Shown here: in pieces, positions 21,288 through 32,279 of the stretch
Position numbering within the stretch: the stretch's first letter is position 1
Layout of the letters: each line of letters starts with the position of its first letter
Assembly: GCA_023213315.1 (NCBI GenBank)
Contig: JAKCPI010001839.1
Location: 113,206-177,205 of the forward strand
Direction of reading: 5' to 3'
Length of the DNA stretch: 64,000 bases
Source: Euborellia annulipes
Taxonomy: Eukaryota; Arthropoda; Insecta; Dermaptera; Anisolabididae
Program-made: the position numbers and the translations under genes
The notes under the pieces: generated by a model
Databases searched by the model: none
What the model was told of the DNA's origin: nothing
Seen by the model: only the letters and a program-made list of their open reading frames with translations

Positions 21288-21762
21288 CAGTGGCGTAACT
21301 TATTTTAGCTGGGCCCCCCTCAACCTTTTTTTCGGGCCCCATTATTAAAGAGAATAATTTACAAGTAAAACCATGAAATTTTTTTTAATGTATTTTTCTA
21401 CATTACACAAACAATCAAAAATCATTTCGTATCCAAATGGCCTAAATAAAATCATCGAATTGCCTGGCATCCGAACCCGCGACCCTTGGAATACAGGCTA
21501 GCACGCTAACCCTAATAACTGGTAGTACTTAATTAGAAGGAAATGTATATTTATTTAGGCCTAACTTACTAATACTTACATCACAAAAAATCAAAATTAA
21601 ATAAAATGCCATTAAGTAGGAAGAAATATTTATACATTAAAAAAAAATCTATTTTATTTTTGCTTTCTTTGATGCAAACACTTTGATAACTACGTTAAGA
21701 TCCAGTTCTTTAGTCCGCCCGATCTGACTCGCGGGATTTGGGAGATGTACGTTACGCCACTG
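21288..21762 (+). mobile_element. 475-bp hAT MITE with 8-bp TSD
   Basis: Begins CAGTGGCGTAACT and ends with the complement AGTTACGCCACTG-like (GTACGTTACGCCACTG). It is flanked by CCCCTATA on both sides (21280-21287, 21763-21770). It contains a minus-strand SINE fragment at 21427-21515. The copy at 20280 shows the site without it. Confidence 0.88.
21427..21515 (-). mobile_element. tRNA-derived SINE fragment
   Basis: On the minus strand it has GCGTGCTAGCCTGTATTCC and GGGTTCGGATGCC (box B-like). Same family as 117-245. Confidence 0.6.
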
Positions 21763-22114
21763 CCCCTATACAGTGTAGAGAAATATTTGAGCTAAAATAT
21801 ATATATCGTTGGCTTACAAGAAAACATGACAAAGTCAAAAATTGATTATTTGTACCAAATATACTGAAATATCATGAATAATATTCATACCTAGGGTTAG
21901 ATTATCATGATTTATTGAGGCCAAATCTGGACAGACGACTTCAGAGGATCTAAGGGGTAGAAAAATTTTTGAAAATTAGGCATTCAAATTTGCGTTTTTA
22001 GCTATCCTGGGACGTGAACAATTTATAATTTTTTTTGTTTAGTTTTAAAATAAAACTTTTGAATTTTTGTCTGTCCAAAGGGGGGGGGGCCCTCTGGGCC
22101 CCCCTGGGACCGCT

Positions 22115-22562
22115 AGTGCAGACAGTGGCGGATTAATGCAATTTTGTCGGGGGGGGGCGTTTTTTTTTTTTTTTTTTTTTTTCTTGAGGATTTTGTGGAC
22201 ATCTATGGACATTTAGACCCCTTTCCTATTTATTTAAATTGATTGGTAACAAATTCAATTGAAATTAAAGCCCGGAAATCATTATTTCTTTAGATTACTA
22301 GTTTTTATAATATTGTGAATTTCTTCTTGGGGGGGGGGGGCGATCGCCCCCCTTTAATCCGCCCCTGAGTGCAGACGATTTCAGGAGGTCTAGGGGGTTT
22401 GGAAAAATTTTTGAAAATTAGGCACTAAAATCTGCGTTTTCAGCTATCCATTCTGGCAAATTTATAATTTTTTGTTTAGTTTTAAAATATTAAATAAAAC
22501 TTTTGAATTTTTGTCAGTCCAATGGGGGGGGGGCCCTCTGGGCCCCCCCTGGGACCGCTAGT
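22115..22562 (+). repeat. Tandem duplication of a MITE tail
   Basis: About 185 bp ending GGGACCGCTAGTGC (seen at about 21930-22120) is repeated at 22376-22562. The second unit is interrupted by the hAT at 22123-22367. Confidence 0.7.
22123..22367 (+). mobile_element. 245-bp hAT MITE with 8-bp TSD
   Basis: Starts CAGTGGCGGATTAATGC and ends TTTAATCCGCCCCTG, with G runs next to both ends and a T run inside. AGTGCAGA flanks both sides (22115-22122, 22368-22375). Confidence 0.88.
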
Positions 22563-22947
22563 GCTTGCGATTATTTCATTGTTTTTATAAAAGAAAAGAA
22601 AAATCTTTATTGGAAATTTTCTAGGTTTGAACCATGAAAGTTTCCATTAAAAAATATATAATATTTTTTTAAAAACAATGAAATAATCACAAGTAGAAAA
22701 CGCATCGATTTGAATCTGGGTTCTTTTTAACTGCTAACAGCTTATAGGAACTTCTAACAGCTGTATAAATATTATATAACAGTTAAGTTATCATTATCAT
22801 GATATAAACAAATTTTATAATTTTTATTCCGTTTTTAATCTCTATATATACAATATTATATATGTGTAAAAATGAATAACGTTGGCCTACTCGTGCTCCT
22901 TTTGCATCCTTTTGTAATAATCATATTGTTTTGTTTTTTTGTTCTAA
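22563..22947. repeat. Inverted repeat around 22566-22690
   Basis: GCGATTATTTCATTGTTTTT (about 22567) faces AAAACAATGAAATAATCAC (about 22672). ACAATGAAATAATCACAAG recurs at 29664. The rest is AT-rich without genes. Confidence 0.55.
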
Positions 22948-22955
22948 GTTCTCAG

Positions 22956-23695
22956 TAGGGCTGGACGGTAATGGATTTTCATTACCGACCTCGATAATGA
23001 AAAAAAAACCGGTTTTTCTCGAAAGTCGGTAAAAACCGGTTTTTCTCGAAAGTCGGTAAAAATTTTTTGCCGCCTGCGGAACCGAAGTTTGCAGCCGCGG
23101 AATATTTTTATTTTCGCGGAACCAAAATTTTTCCCCACCCGAAAAAATATTTTACCTTTTTTTTTAGAGACGCCAATTTTTTGCCGCCCGCGGAAAAGAA
23201 ATTTGCCGCCGCGGAACCAAAGTTTGCCGCCGCGGAACATTTTTTTTTTTTTTTTTCGCGGAACCAAAATTTTTCCCCGTCCAAAAAAATATTTTACCTT
23301 ATTTTTAGAGACGCCAATTTTTTGCCGCCCGCGGAAAAGAAATTTGCCGCCGCGGAACCAAAGTTTGCCGCCGCGGAACATTTTTTTTTTTTTTCGCGGA
23401 ACCAAAATTTTTCCCCGTCCAAAAAAATATTTTACCTTATTTTTAGAGACGCCAATTTTTTGCCGCCCGCGGAACCAAAGTTTGCCGCCGCGGAACATTT
23501 TTTTTTTCGCGGAACCAAAATTTCGCGGAACATTTTTTTCTCGCGTAACCGAAATTTTTTACCGCCCGAAAAAATAGGTTTTTACCGACTTTCGAAAAAA
23601 AACCGGTTTTTACCGAATTAGAGGTTCGTTACCGCGTTTTCGGTAAAAAATTTTTACCGGTTTTTATCGGTAAACCGGTTTACCGTCCAGCCCTA
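22956..23695. mobile_element. hAT element with internal CpG-rich minisatellite
   Basis: 740 bp. The ends read TAGGGCTGGACGGTAA and the complement TTTACCGTCCAGCCCTA. GTTCTCAG is duplicated on each side (22948-22955, 23696-23703). The interior has about three tandem units of roughly 105-120 bp with GCCGCCGCGGAACCAAAG, CCCGCGGAA and AGAGACGCCAATTTTTTGCC. Because unit lengths keep frames open, both strands show long repetitive reading frames that are not genes. There is no transposase. Confidence 0.88.
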
Positions 23696-23703
23696 GTTCT
23701 CAG

Positions 23704-25117
23704 CATGCTTTCACCAAAATGGTTTCAATGTCTATCATTTTTATTTATTTAATTTTTTTTTTCTTTGCGCTTGGCTTTTTTTTTTATTTTTAATTTTCTC
23801 CCTTAGCTGAAAATTCTTCTGCTCTATGAATTTGGCTTGATTTCAGGTGAATCAACCTATTTGTGACCTGGTATCCTCCTTTCCCTCGTTCGTCTGTCTC
23901 GTAGGTGCTTGATTCATCTCCTCGGGCGCTTCTCAAGGAAGAAAAATAGAAATACACGTCATGTGTTCTTAATTTATTTATTTATTTTTGCCACCCTTAA
24001 TTTTTTTTTTAATTTTGTTAATTAATTTAATTTAATTTAAAACAAAAATTATATTTTATACCGGTACTATATATATATATATATATATTGTACATCAATT
24101 TAATGATAATTGCCAAAAAATTTGCCGTTTTAGAAGTAAAAAAAGAAATCAAACTATATTGATCAGCTTTTCGATTAATATTTTTGTTTCTCATCAGGTT
24201 GATGAGTCACACTAAAAGATCCTAATTTAAATTTTAAGTACATTTTTTTTTTAACTATGTGTCTCATCCATGAAAATCTCGACATCGAATTTTTGACATG
24301 AAACCAATACTTTCTCTCTATATATTTCATATATAGGTAAGAGAAAATAAAAATACGGTATGATTTTGAACTTTTCAAATTATAAAAAAATTTAATTTGA
24401 GCAAACCTAATGGAAATGTTAAATAATTTTTGAGATCTAAATATATGAATATCTGGATTCGGACTTGATAAGTCATAAAAATATTTAACTTTCTGAGAGC
24501 TCGGGGAAATAAATATAGGATTGAGTAGTTAAATGAATAACTAAATTTCACACCTGTTATTATATTTTTTTATACTTAGGCTCATTTCTTTTTTTACTTT
24601 TGAAATGATATTTGGACTAAACACATCTAATGGGTTTTGTCATTGATTTTATTAACGTTTAATATATACATATATAAATATCGAACGATAAATTTCTATT
24701 TTATAATACATATAAAAAACAAACACTTATTATTTAAGCACTGTTTTATTTTCTAACCGTTGTTTTTTTTTAACTTTTTAATACCGAATCAAGCATAAAT
24801 TTTCCGATCCGATGACTTTCATAGATTTCCTTGCCATTGGACTAGTGCTTATTTTATTTATTGCGACAGATGTATAATTAATTCTGCACTTTTATAAATT
24901 AAATAATTACCAGAAATAATGTAAATATGAATAGCGTACAAGTTATTTTTAAGGGATCAAAAACCATATTTTAAATAGATAAATTAATTATTATTCATTG
25001 TATATAAATCATCTAAGGTTAAACTGAATTTTTTTTTACTCAGGTTTGCTATTTTAAGTCAATTCGCCCTAATTAAAGGCAAATTGAATTTTATGCTAAT
25101 ACATATTTAATATATAT
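23704..25117. other. AT-rich DNA, one dispersed repeat
   Basis: It holds an (AT)n microsatellite at about 24067-24089 and, at 24245-24350 on the minus strand, a copy of the repeat at 42655-42760 (hairpin with CTTTCTCT / AGAGAAAG arms, then TCAAAAATTCGAT). Otherwise I see nothing. Confidence 0.55.
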
Positions 25118-25767
25118 GGGGCATTCCACGCCAACTCGACCACTTTTGAACTCGACCATTTTTGATTTGGCTGAAACTTTGTCATCTTTTTATACCCTAT
25201 TGAAAACGTGTCTGAGAATTTTTTCAGATTTTTTGACCTAGCCAAAAAAAGTTATAGCATTTTCAAAAAACATCGACTTTTTTTTTAAAATAACCGTAAA
25301 ACTGTCAAAAATTAACTTATCGGGACGTTTTTTTTTTTTTTTTTTTTTGAAATTTTTGTCTTTAAATGTACTTTTCAGAAATAAATATGACAAAATTTTA
25401 CAGAATTTTTTCAGATTGAACGTTTTTTTTTTTGACATTTTCGGAAAAAAACAAAATTTCGGGATGAATGACACTTTTTTAATTTTTTTTTTTAAATAAA
25501 AAACTTTGATTTTTTCTACAAATGCTCTGAAAATTTCAGAGTGGGATTATTTCGCGTTCTATTTTTATTTTTTTTAAATTAAAATTTTTTTTTTCTCCGC
25601 TTATTTATCATGACGGTGCTCTTAAATTCTTCCAGGATTGACTGAGATTCTAGAAAATTGAAGAAAAATAATTATAATAATATTAAGTTGTATGCTGGGT
25701 ATGTGAGATTGGAGTTGGGAAGAATAAAACCAGCGTTGTCGAACACCTTTACACTTTTAGTCAGGCA

Positions 25768-25802
25768 GACGTTTCGGTAACCATAACGGTTGCCATCTTC
25801 AG
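25768..25802 (-). ncRNA. Hammerhead ribozyme motif, PLE type
   Basis: On the minus strand: stem I GGCA, core CTGAAGA, stem II GGCAACC...GGTTACC, then GAAA and CGTC, then TGCC closing stem I. All conserved hammerhead core bases are present. Stem III is minimal, as described for animal Penelope-like elements, where the ribozyme is thought to act as a dimer. Confidence 0.8.
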
Positions 25803-26044
25803 TGCCAATGAAAGCTACAATTAAAATTTTTTATGATGAGCGTTTAACATTTCTGCATTGAAAATTATATATTATACATTGTAATTAACTTACTTTTTCA
25901 AGGTGTCCCTGTCATACATAATAATCTTATATAGTATAGGAAGCATCAGCCTGGAGCGCTCGGCAAGTAATGAAATAATTTATGGTTTCTAATTAGAATA
26001 TTCTACTAATTGGGCCTCGCTCCGGCAGATGCCGTCCCATTCAC

Positions 26045-26610
26045 AAAAGAAATTTCAGGTTCCCATGACATATAAAATAAACACTATAAAATATTTTGCC
26101 GACAGGATTCTGAAGCTATCAGATGACGAATACATACAAAACAACTCAAGAAATGTAATATCAATGGGTGAAAAAAATGGATACCCAGCACACTTCACGA
26201 AAAAAATCATAAAACAGTCGAAAATTCTATACTCTAGACCACAAACCCACATTAATGGCCCCACTAATGAACCGCCAAAAACATTCGTCTCATTTCCTTA
26301 TATAGGAGGCATCACAGAAATCATAAAAAAGTCCCTAATGAAACATCAAATCCACGTAGTCATGAGGCCCAACAATACCCTAATGGGCCTATACAACAAC
26401 AAGGATAGAACTCCCTACCTAAGCCAAAAAAATATTGTCTATAATATAACATGCAAAGATTGCAATGGATGTTACGTGGGGCAAACGAAAAGAGAATTAA
26501 AAACAAGAGTCGAGGAACACAAAAGATCCGTCAGAAAAGGCATGGTAAACATGGGTGAATGGGACGGCATCTGCCGGAGCGAGGCCCAACTAGTAGAATA
26601 TTCTAATTAG
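26045..26610 (+). pseudogene. Penelope-like protein, C-terminal fragment with GIY-YIG domain
   Basis: About 188 codons, open from the arm junction to the TAG at 26608. The conserved part includes FVSFPYIGG, then a GIY-YIG endonuclease core: YNITCKDCNGCYVGQTKREL followed by TRVEEHKRSV. The Cys pair and the YVGQT-R-EH pattern match Penelope C-terminal endonucleases, which nick target DNA for reverse transcription. The reverse-transcriptase domain is missing (5' truncation), so the copy cannot move by itself. The last 56 bp lie in the duplicated arm. Confidence 0.85.
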
Positions 26611-26796
26611 AAACCATAAATTATTTCATTACTTGCCGAGCGCTCCAGGCTGATGCTTCCTATACTATATAAGATTATTATGTATGACAGGGACACCTTG
26701 AAAAAGTAAGTTAATTACAATGTATAATATATAATTTTCAATGCAGAAATGTTAAACGCTCATCATAAAAAATTTTAATTGTAGCTTTCATTGGCA

Positions 26797-26831
26797 CTGA
26801 AGATGGCAACCGTTATGGTTACCGAAACGTC
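26797..26831 (+). ncRNA. Hammerhead ribozyme motif, PLE type
   Basis: Mirror copy of 25768-25802. It has GGCA then CTGAAGA, a stem II of seven positions with one mismatch, then GAAACGTC and TGCC. It lies about 60 bp before the element's 3' tip. The core is intact. Confidence 0.8.
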
Positions 26832-26888
26832 TGCCTGAATAAAAGTGTAAAGGTGTTCGACAACGCTGGTTTTATTCTTCCCAACTCC

Positions 26889-27312
26889 AAATTATAATAA
26901 TAGTTAGAGGTGATGAAAATCGAGAAAATTCCATTTATCCTGAAAAAATTAGAATTTAGTTGTGTATTCAACTACTGAAGAATTTGAAGCGTCTAGTAAA
27001 AGCTTAGAAACATGGGCGTAACTAGGGGGGTGCCGGCCCTTTGCCCACAGAAAAATTGAAGGGGGCTATGGGACCAGCCATCCTCCGGTGGGCTTGGAAA
27101 GCCCCATATTTTCTCAATTTTTCTAGGGGCAAGGAGCTTTCTGGGGAGGGTCAGGCCCCCCCCGGCACCCCCCTAGTTTCTAGTTACGCCCATCTTTCTA
27201 AGCTTTTACTTGGCGCTTCAAATTCTTCAGTAGTTGAATACACAACTAATTTCTAATTTTTTCAGGATAAATGGAATTTTCTCAATTATCATCACCTCTA
27301 ACTATTATTATT
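26889..27312. mobile_element. Foldback element, about 424 bp
   Basis: The arms 26889-27035 and 27166-27312 are complementary (shared word ACTACTGAAGAATTTGAAGC). Near the middle, ATGGGCGTAACTAGGGGGG faces CCCCCCTAGTTTCTAGTTAC. It is non-coding. Confidence 0.7.
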
Positions 27313-27427
27313 ATTAGACCGGATTGTAAGCAAAATGCTTATTGCTGAATTTTATAAGCAACCATTAGATATTTATTTTCTACACGAATTACAAAAAACT
27401 AAGTGCATTGAGATTGCATTTTTTATG

Positions 27428-27467
<40 letters not shown>

Positions 27468-27882
27468 AGTTTTCATGCTTATTTTCCCCTTTATGCTTAT
27501 TTAAACTTATTTTACGAATATTTATAATTTTTTTTTTTATTAAAAAACACTTTTTACCCATTCCACACACATACGGGGGCCGAGGGGCCCCCCCGAAATT
27601 TTTCAAATATTAGGGGATCTCGCCCCCCCCCCCCCCACAAAATGTGTGATCGGCCCCGCAGTGCGAAAAAATATAGCCCTGTAAAAAAATTTTTTCCGCA
27701 GGGCGGAAAACTTTGGTTCCGCAAAAAGAAAAGTGGCGGAAAAAATTAAGTTTCGTTACAAAAAATTTTCCGCAGAAAAATTTTTTAGTTTAGCCCCCCC
27801 CCCCCCTAAAAATTTCTATATACGCTCCTGGCATACACACAGTCTTTTCGGCTTAGGCCATTTAAGACTACTATTATTTGTC

Positions 27883-28018
27883 TGGTCCAGGCATTCTTAT
27901 TCAAACCGTTTGGTATCCAAATGGCTTAAATAAAATCATCGGGCTGCCTGGGATCCGAACCCTCGACCATTGATATACAAGTCAGGAGCGCTACCAACTA
28001 CGCCAAGCCCGAGGGCTA
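27883..28018 (-). mobile_element. tRNA-derived SINE, best copy
   Basis: On the minus strand it begins AGCCCTCGGGCTTGGCGTAG. Box A is TGGCGTAGTTGG and box B is GGTTCGGATCCC. The body ends TAAGAATGCCTGGACCAG. About 136 bp and the cleanest member of the family in the window. Confidence 0.75.
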
Positions 28019-28191
28019 TAAAAATTTTAAAAATCATTCAAAACATTATTCAGCAAAAACGTTCATGTAAAGCAAATCCTTCGGCAACTGAGCAAATCGC
28101 CCCTTCTCTACTCTTGCTCGGGCCCGCCTGGTCCCCCCTACTCTGACTCGGGCCCCCTGGACTCCCTACTTGGACTGCGGCGGACCCTCGC

Positions 28192-28360
28192 AGGGGGGGC
28201 AATCTGGTGGGACTGGCCGCACACTTACGTTAATTTAAAGTTGCATTCTGTACTTGTTTACCAGATCCATATAAAAATAAAATTTGTAAGTATAATTTTT
28301 AAAATTTTATATTAAAATTAATTACATCCTTACCCCCCCCCCTTTGTATCTGCCATTGGC
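28192..28360 (+). mobile_element. hAT MITE (GGCGGATCCAGAGG family) fragment
   Basis: Has the G run, AATCTGGTGGGACTGGCCGC and the TTGCATTCTGTACTTGTTTA segment of the family, ending in a C run. The left tip is missing. Confidence 0.6.
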
Positions 28361-29125
28361 ATGAGTAGAAGTTGCTTATGAGATACTTTTTTTCAACTTT
28401 TATGCTTATTTAACAACTTTTTTTTCAAGATTTTTACGTATAAAGTGTTAATATCAAATTAATATATTATTGAAACAGAAAACCTTGTGCACTTAAATTT
28501 AATTCTCCTATTAAATATTAGATTTTTATGCTTTTTTAAGCACTTTTTTTTCATTTTTTTATGCTTTTTTGTCCGGTCTCTAATTATTATTATCTTCAAT
28601 TTTCTAGAATCTCAGTCAATCCTGGAATAATTTAAGAGCACCGTCATGATAAATAAGCTGAGAAAAAAAAAATTTTTCAATTTAAAAAAAAAAAATAGAA
28701 TGCGAAATAATCCCACTCTGAAATTTTCAGAGCATTTGTAAAAAAAGTTTTTTATTAAAAAAAAAAAAAATTAAAAAAAAGTGTCATTCATCCCGAAATT
28801 TTTGTTTTTTTCCGAAAATGTCAAAAAAAAAAAACGTTCAAGATGAATCTGTAAAATTTTGTCATATTTATTTCTGAAAAGTACATTTAAAGACAAAAAT
28901 TTCAAAAAAAAAACAAAAAAAACGTCCCGATAAGTTAATTTTTGACAGTTTTACGGTTATTTAAAAAAAAAGTCGATGTTTTTTGAAAATGCTAAAACTT
29001 TTTTTTGGCTGGGTCGAAAAATCTGAAAAAATTCTCAGACACGTTTTCAATAGGGTACAAAAAGATGACAAAGTTTCAGCCAAATCAAAAATGGTCGAGT
29101 TGGCGTGGAATGCCCCATATATATT

Positions 29126-29232
29126 AAGGTTGTATTTATGTGGGTTTCACTGGTAAAAAAAAGTATTAAAAGTAAATTAAATTTACTTTTAATACTTTTT
29201 TTTACCAGTGAAACCCACATAAATACAACCTT
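29126..29232. repeat. Perfect 107-bp palindrome
   Basis: AAGGTTGTATTTATGTGGGT through an A run to AGTAAATT, a single central A, then the exact complement. Each arm is 53 bp. It abuts the outer arm of the 4-kb palindrome. It is a MITE-like foldback with no loop. Confidence 0.88.
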
Positions 29233-29987
29233 TGTTTAAAATGTTTCACTTGAAACCCACACCACAATCCTTAAATTTAATTATATATATTAAATATACT
29301 AAGAAAATACCTGATACATGTCCTAATTTTGTTAAAAAAAGTTTAAAGAATTTAGCTTTATTTTTTATTTTTTTTTATCAAATTTAAAAAAAATACTATA
29401 TTTTTTTGAATTTTGTTACAACGAATAATTAACAACTATATTTTTTTGTTTGTTAAATATTTATTTATATATTTAATTTAAAAAAAAACGAGGAACTCTG
29501 CATACACATTTCAATCTACTTAAAAACAAATTATCTATTTATATTTAATTTACAGTGAGTTACACTTTTAAGCCCCCCCCCCTTGTTTGATTATGTTATT
29601 ACATGATTGTTTTTTAAAATAATGGAAATTTTCGGTACTGAAATTTCCTCAAAATATTTCCATCATTTAACAATGAAATAATCACAAGTAGAAACGCAGA
29701 GGTGGACTTTAGTGTCTTTCATTCTACTTCCCAAACTTTATATATAGCAAAAATATTAATGTCATTCGAAAAATCTTTTGACGTGACAACGTCTTAGAAA
29801 TCATGTGTCTATAGTGGCATGTTAGAGGGGCATGCACGAAAAAGTTTATTGGCTTGAATAACTCCTCTGTCTTAAGAGGTATAATTATGAGAAAAATACG
29901 GTTAGAAAGAATGAGTTTTCAGCTAAAGATTTCACTATTTATTTTTTCCCTATCATTTTATTTTACCGCGCTGCGGTAAATTCTAAT
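29233..29987. other. AT-rich DNA
   Basis: It contains the ACAATGAAATAATCACAAG word shared with 22672 and a C run at 29572. The CGTGACAACGTCTT word near 29780 is inverted near 30660. No genes. Confidence 0.5.
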
Positions 29988-30485
29988 TTGAAAGTTTAAA
30001 CCCTTGTAGATTCTGAACGGCTAATCAGATCAGACTAAATGGGATGTCATTTGGTGCAGAAAGAAAACCTCTAATAGAATAAATAAAACAGTCCCGAGTA
30101 ATTAACTTCAAAATTGGTTTTGTTCTCGAAAAACCTCATTTTTTAGGCAAAAAAATATCGAAAAATAGCTCTAATTGTGCAACGCATAGCGACTTGACCA
30201 TAAAAGCTACATTAAACCTAAATATAGTTTTAGAAAGAGTGGTTCAATGCCCAGAGGTAATTTTTTCATTTTTTTGATATGACGTCATTTTACCGCATGA
30301 GAGCACTCGGCGTGATTTCGTTTTTCGAAAATTTAAACCCCTGTAGATTCCGAACGGCTAATCAGATCAGACTACATGAGATGTCATTTGGTGCATAAAG
30401 ATAACCTCTAATAGAATAAATAAAAAAATCCCGAGTACTTAACTCAAAAATTAATTTTTTTTTCGAAAAACCTCATTTTTTAAGC
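29988..30485 (+). repeat. Two direct repeats, about 340 bp apart
   Basis: Both units contain GAACGGCTAATCAGATCAGA, AACCTCTAATAGAATAAAT and CGAAAAACCTCATTTTTTA. The units span about 29988-30150 and 30330-30480. The linker is unique. Non-coding and of unknown class. Confidence 0.7.
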
Positions 30486-30884
30486 ATATGTCGCCCGAAA
30501 TGGATAAAAAAAAGCCACACCTGTCATATATTGTTTCAATGAAAATGTTTGAACATGTTTATTTATGAAAACAAACTACTAGTAAAAAAAAAAAACAATA
30601 CTTTCTCTCTTTATATTTCAATATATGTAAGAGAAAAAAAATTTTTTTGAAATCAAGCAAAAGACGTTGTCACGTTAAAAAGCCACCGGCTGTGTAGAAG
30701 ACACAGCTAACACCTAATTTTTTTTTTTTTTACTGGGAGGGAATTCATTTTTGAAAATTCCCAAGAATTTCTATTATCTATTGTGCTGTATGACTGTTAA
30801 CTTAGGGAAGTAACTTTCATGAGATTTTACTGATGAGAGATATAAAAAAATATCAAAAAACGAGGATTCTTGCCTTGATTAGAT

Positions 30885-31052
30885 ATTTACTTGATAAGGA
30901 ATAGGACTGTTCAAGGCAAACTTGATGATGAAGGTCAAGTTATTTGATGCATTTTATTTAAACATATATATTATATATGCATCAAATAACTTGACCTTCA
31001 TCATTAAGTTTGCCTTGAACAGTCCTATTCCTTCAAACTTATCAAGTAAATA
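30885..31052. repeat. Foldback repeat, 168 bp
   Basis: ATTTACTTGATAAGG, then AATAGGACTGTTCAAGGC and AACTTGACCTTCATCAT-type words, are mirrored across a short (AT)-rich loop at about 30955-30975. A few single-base differences. Confidence 0.8.
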
Positions 31053-31782
31053 AAAAAATATACCTAGGCCTATATATAACTTGTTTTTTTTTTTTTTTTT
31101 TTTTAATATAATGTATTAACTCTGGACTGATTTCATTAGGTAGAGAAACCTCCTGCACAGATGAGGTACATATTGGCTTAAACAACCGCTGAATTAACCC
31201 GAAGACCAGAGTGCGAATAAACAATGGACTACAGTGATTAAATAGCTAGTAACGTCCTAAGCTTGTACTACACTGTAGTACCCGTTTGAATCCAATAACA
31301 ACTTATAAACGGATAGGATCTGAATCGCCAAAACCAAAAGTTAGGGTAGAACTAGGCTGTGAATTTTTTTAATGAAAAAAATGTATTATTTTTAATTGCT
31401 ATTCCTATTAAAAAAAAAAAAAAAAATTAAAATTTATTTTATTCAAATTTAAATATCAAAAAATAAATTGTATTAAAAATAAAAAAATAAAAAAAGCTGA
31501 ATTCTTTCATAAAAAGAAAAAAAAATGGTGAGGGATATGAATTTTGTTTTTTTCATTTTCTTTTTAATGCATTCATTATTAAATAATACATAATACATTT
31601 GTAACCAACTCATAGAGTGAGAGAATTAGTATGAGAATAAGATGGAATAAATGCATTAAGAAGACATATGAATTATAAACATCAAAGAACTAACATTATT
31701 ATATATATATTTTAGTATATAGTAATTGGTGTGATTTAAAATTACGTGAAATGAGTGATTCATAAGAAATAACACCCATCAA
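31053..31782. other. AT-rich DNA
   Basis: Homopolymer and (AT)n stretches only. No supported feature. Confidence 0.5.
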
Positions 31783-32028
31783 TGGATCAAGGGGGAGGGT
31801 AAATGGTGTAATTACCCTCCTCCCCCCCGAGATACGAAAAAAAATTTATTTTTAATGTAAAATTTTAAAAATTAATACTTAAAAATTTGAATTGTATTTA
31901 TATTCTGAGAAACAAGTACAGAATGCGCCTTTAAATTACCGAAATTAAGAAAAAATAGTGTGCTGTGCGACGAGTCACACCAGATTACCTCCCCCCCCCC
32001 GAGAAACACCTCTGGATCCGCCCTTGCA
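31783..32028 (-). mobile_element. hAT MITE (GGCGGATCCAGAGG family), copy 3
   Basis: Reads on the minus strand from CAAGGGCGGATCCAGAGGTG through GTGTGACTCGTCGCACAGC to a C-rich right end and CTTGATCC. A TSD could not be resolved. Confidence 0.7.
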
Positions 32029-32279
32029 TTGAATGTGACCTCTGCCCTCTTATTTGGCAAATATTACATTTGAATTGATATACAAGTGGCTGTGGCTAAA
32101 GATGTAAAATAGAACAAAGAGAGTCTCCAATAAAAATCTCTACTATTCGGTCTTAATTTATTGAATCATTATCAGGGGACATGTAAATATTTTACTTTAT
32201 GGAAGTGAAGACTTATTTAATTTTTAAAATATCAATTTTTGCTAATGGTAACAGAGGTAAAATAAGTAATAAAAATTAA

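Larger units (their letters stand above)
20978..22114 (+). mobile_element. MITE composite interrupted by a 475-bp hAT
   Basis: From CAGTGGCGCATACCAG to CCCTGGGACCGCTAGTGC. Interrupted at 21288-21762. The outer sequence matches 19825-20477 and, inverted, 2604-3372. Confidence 0.65.
25711..26888 (+). mobile_element. Truncated Penelope-like element with inverted ends
   Basis: Two 334-bp inverted arms (25711-26044 and 26555-26888) differ at only a few bases. The right arm is the natural 3' end of the element: C-terminal codons, 3' UTR, hammerhead motif and a final TTTATTCTTCCCAACTCC. The left arm is the same sequence inverted. The unique middle encodes the end of a Penelope-type protein. Inverted partial copies joined to a 5'-truncated copy are typical of PLE insertions. 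Confidence 0.85.
27313..28581. mobile_element. AT-rich composite with SINE and hAT pieces
   Basis: Both outer edges carry an AGACCGGA-like word (27313 forward, 28572 reversed), suggesting terminal repeats of one element. Inside are a T run of about 40 (27427-27467), C-rich hAT-like pieces (27575-27660, 27790-27830), a SINE (27883-28018) and a hAT fragment (28192-28360). Confidence 0.45.
25118..29118. mobile_element. 4-kb nested palindrome
   Basis: The outer arms 25118-25684 and 28582-29118 are near-perfect inverted copies, with tips GGGGCATTCCACGCCAAC and its complement. Between them lie, in order, a truncated PLE with its own inverted ends (25711-26888), a second foldback (26889-27312) and a composite of hAT-like and SINE pieces (27313-28581). 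The arms are non-coding, with A/T runs differing in length. Confidence 0.85.

Noticed and set aside
22944..23621. Three long repetitive open frames of 162-184 codons on both strands
   Set aside because: They come from tandem units within a hAT. Frames are open on both strands because the repeat units lack stops, not because they code.
27335..27613. Open frames across the poly-T run
   Set aside because: They are created by a 40-base homopolymer and its AT-rich neighbours on both strands.
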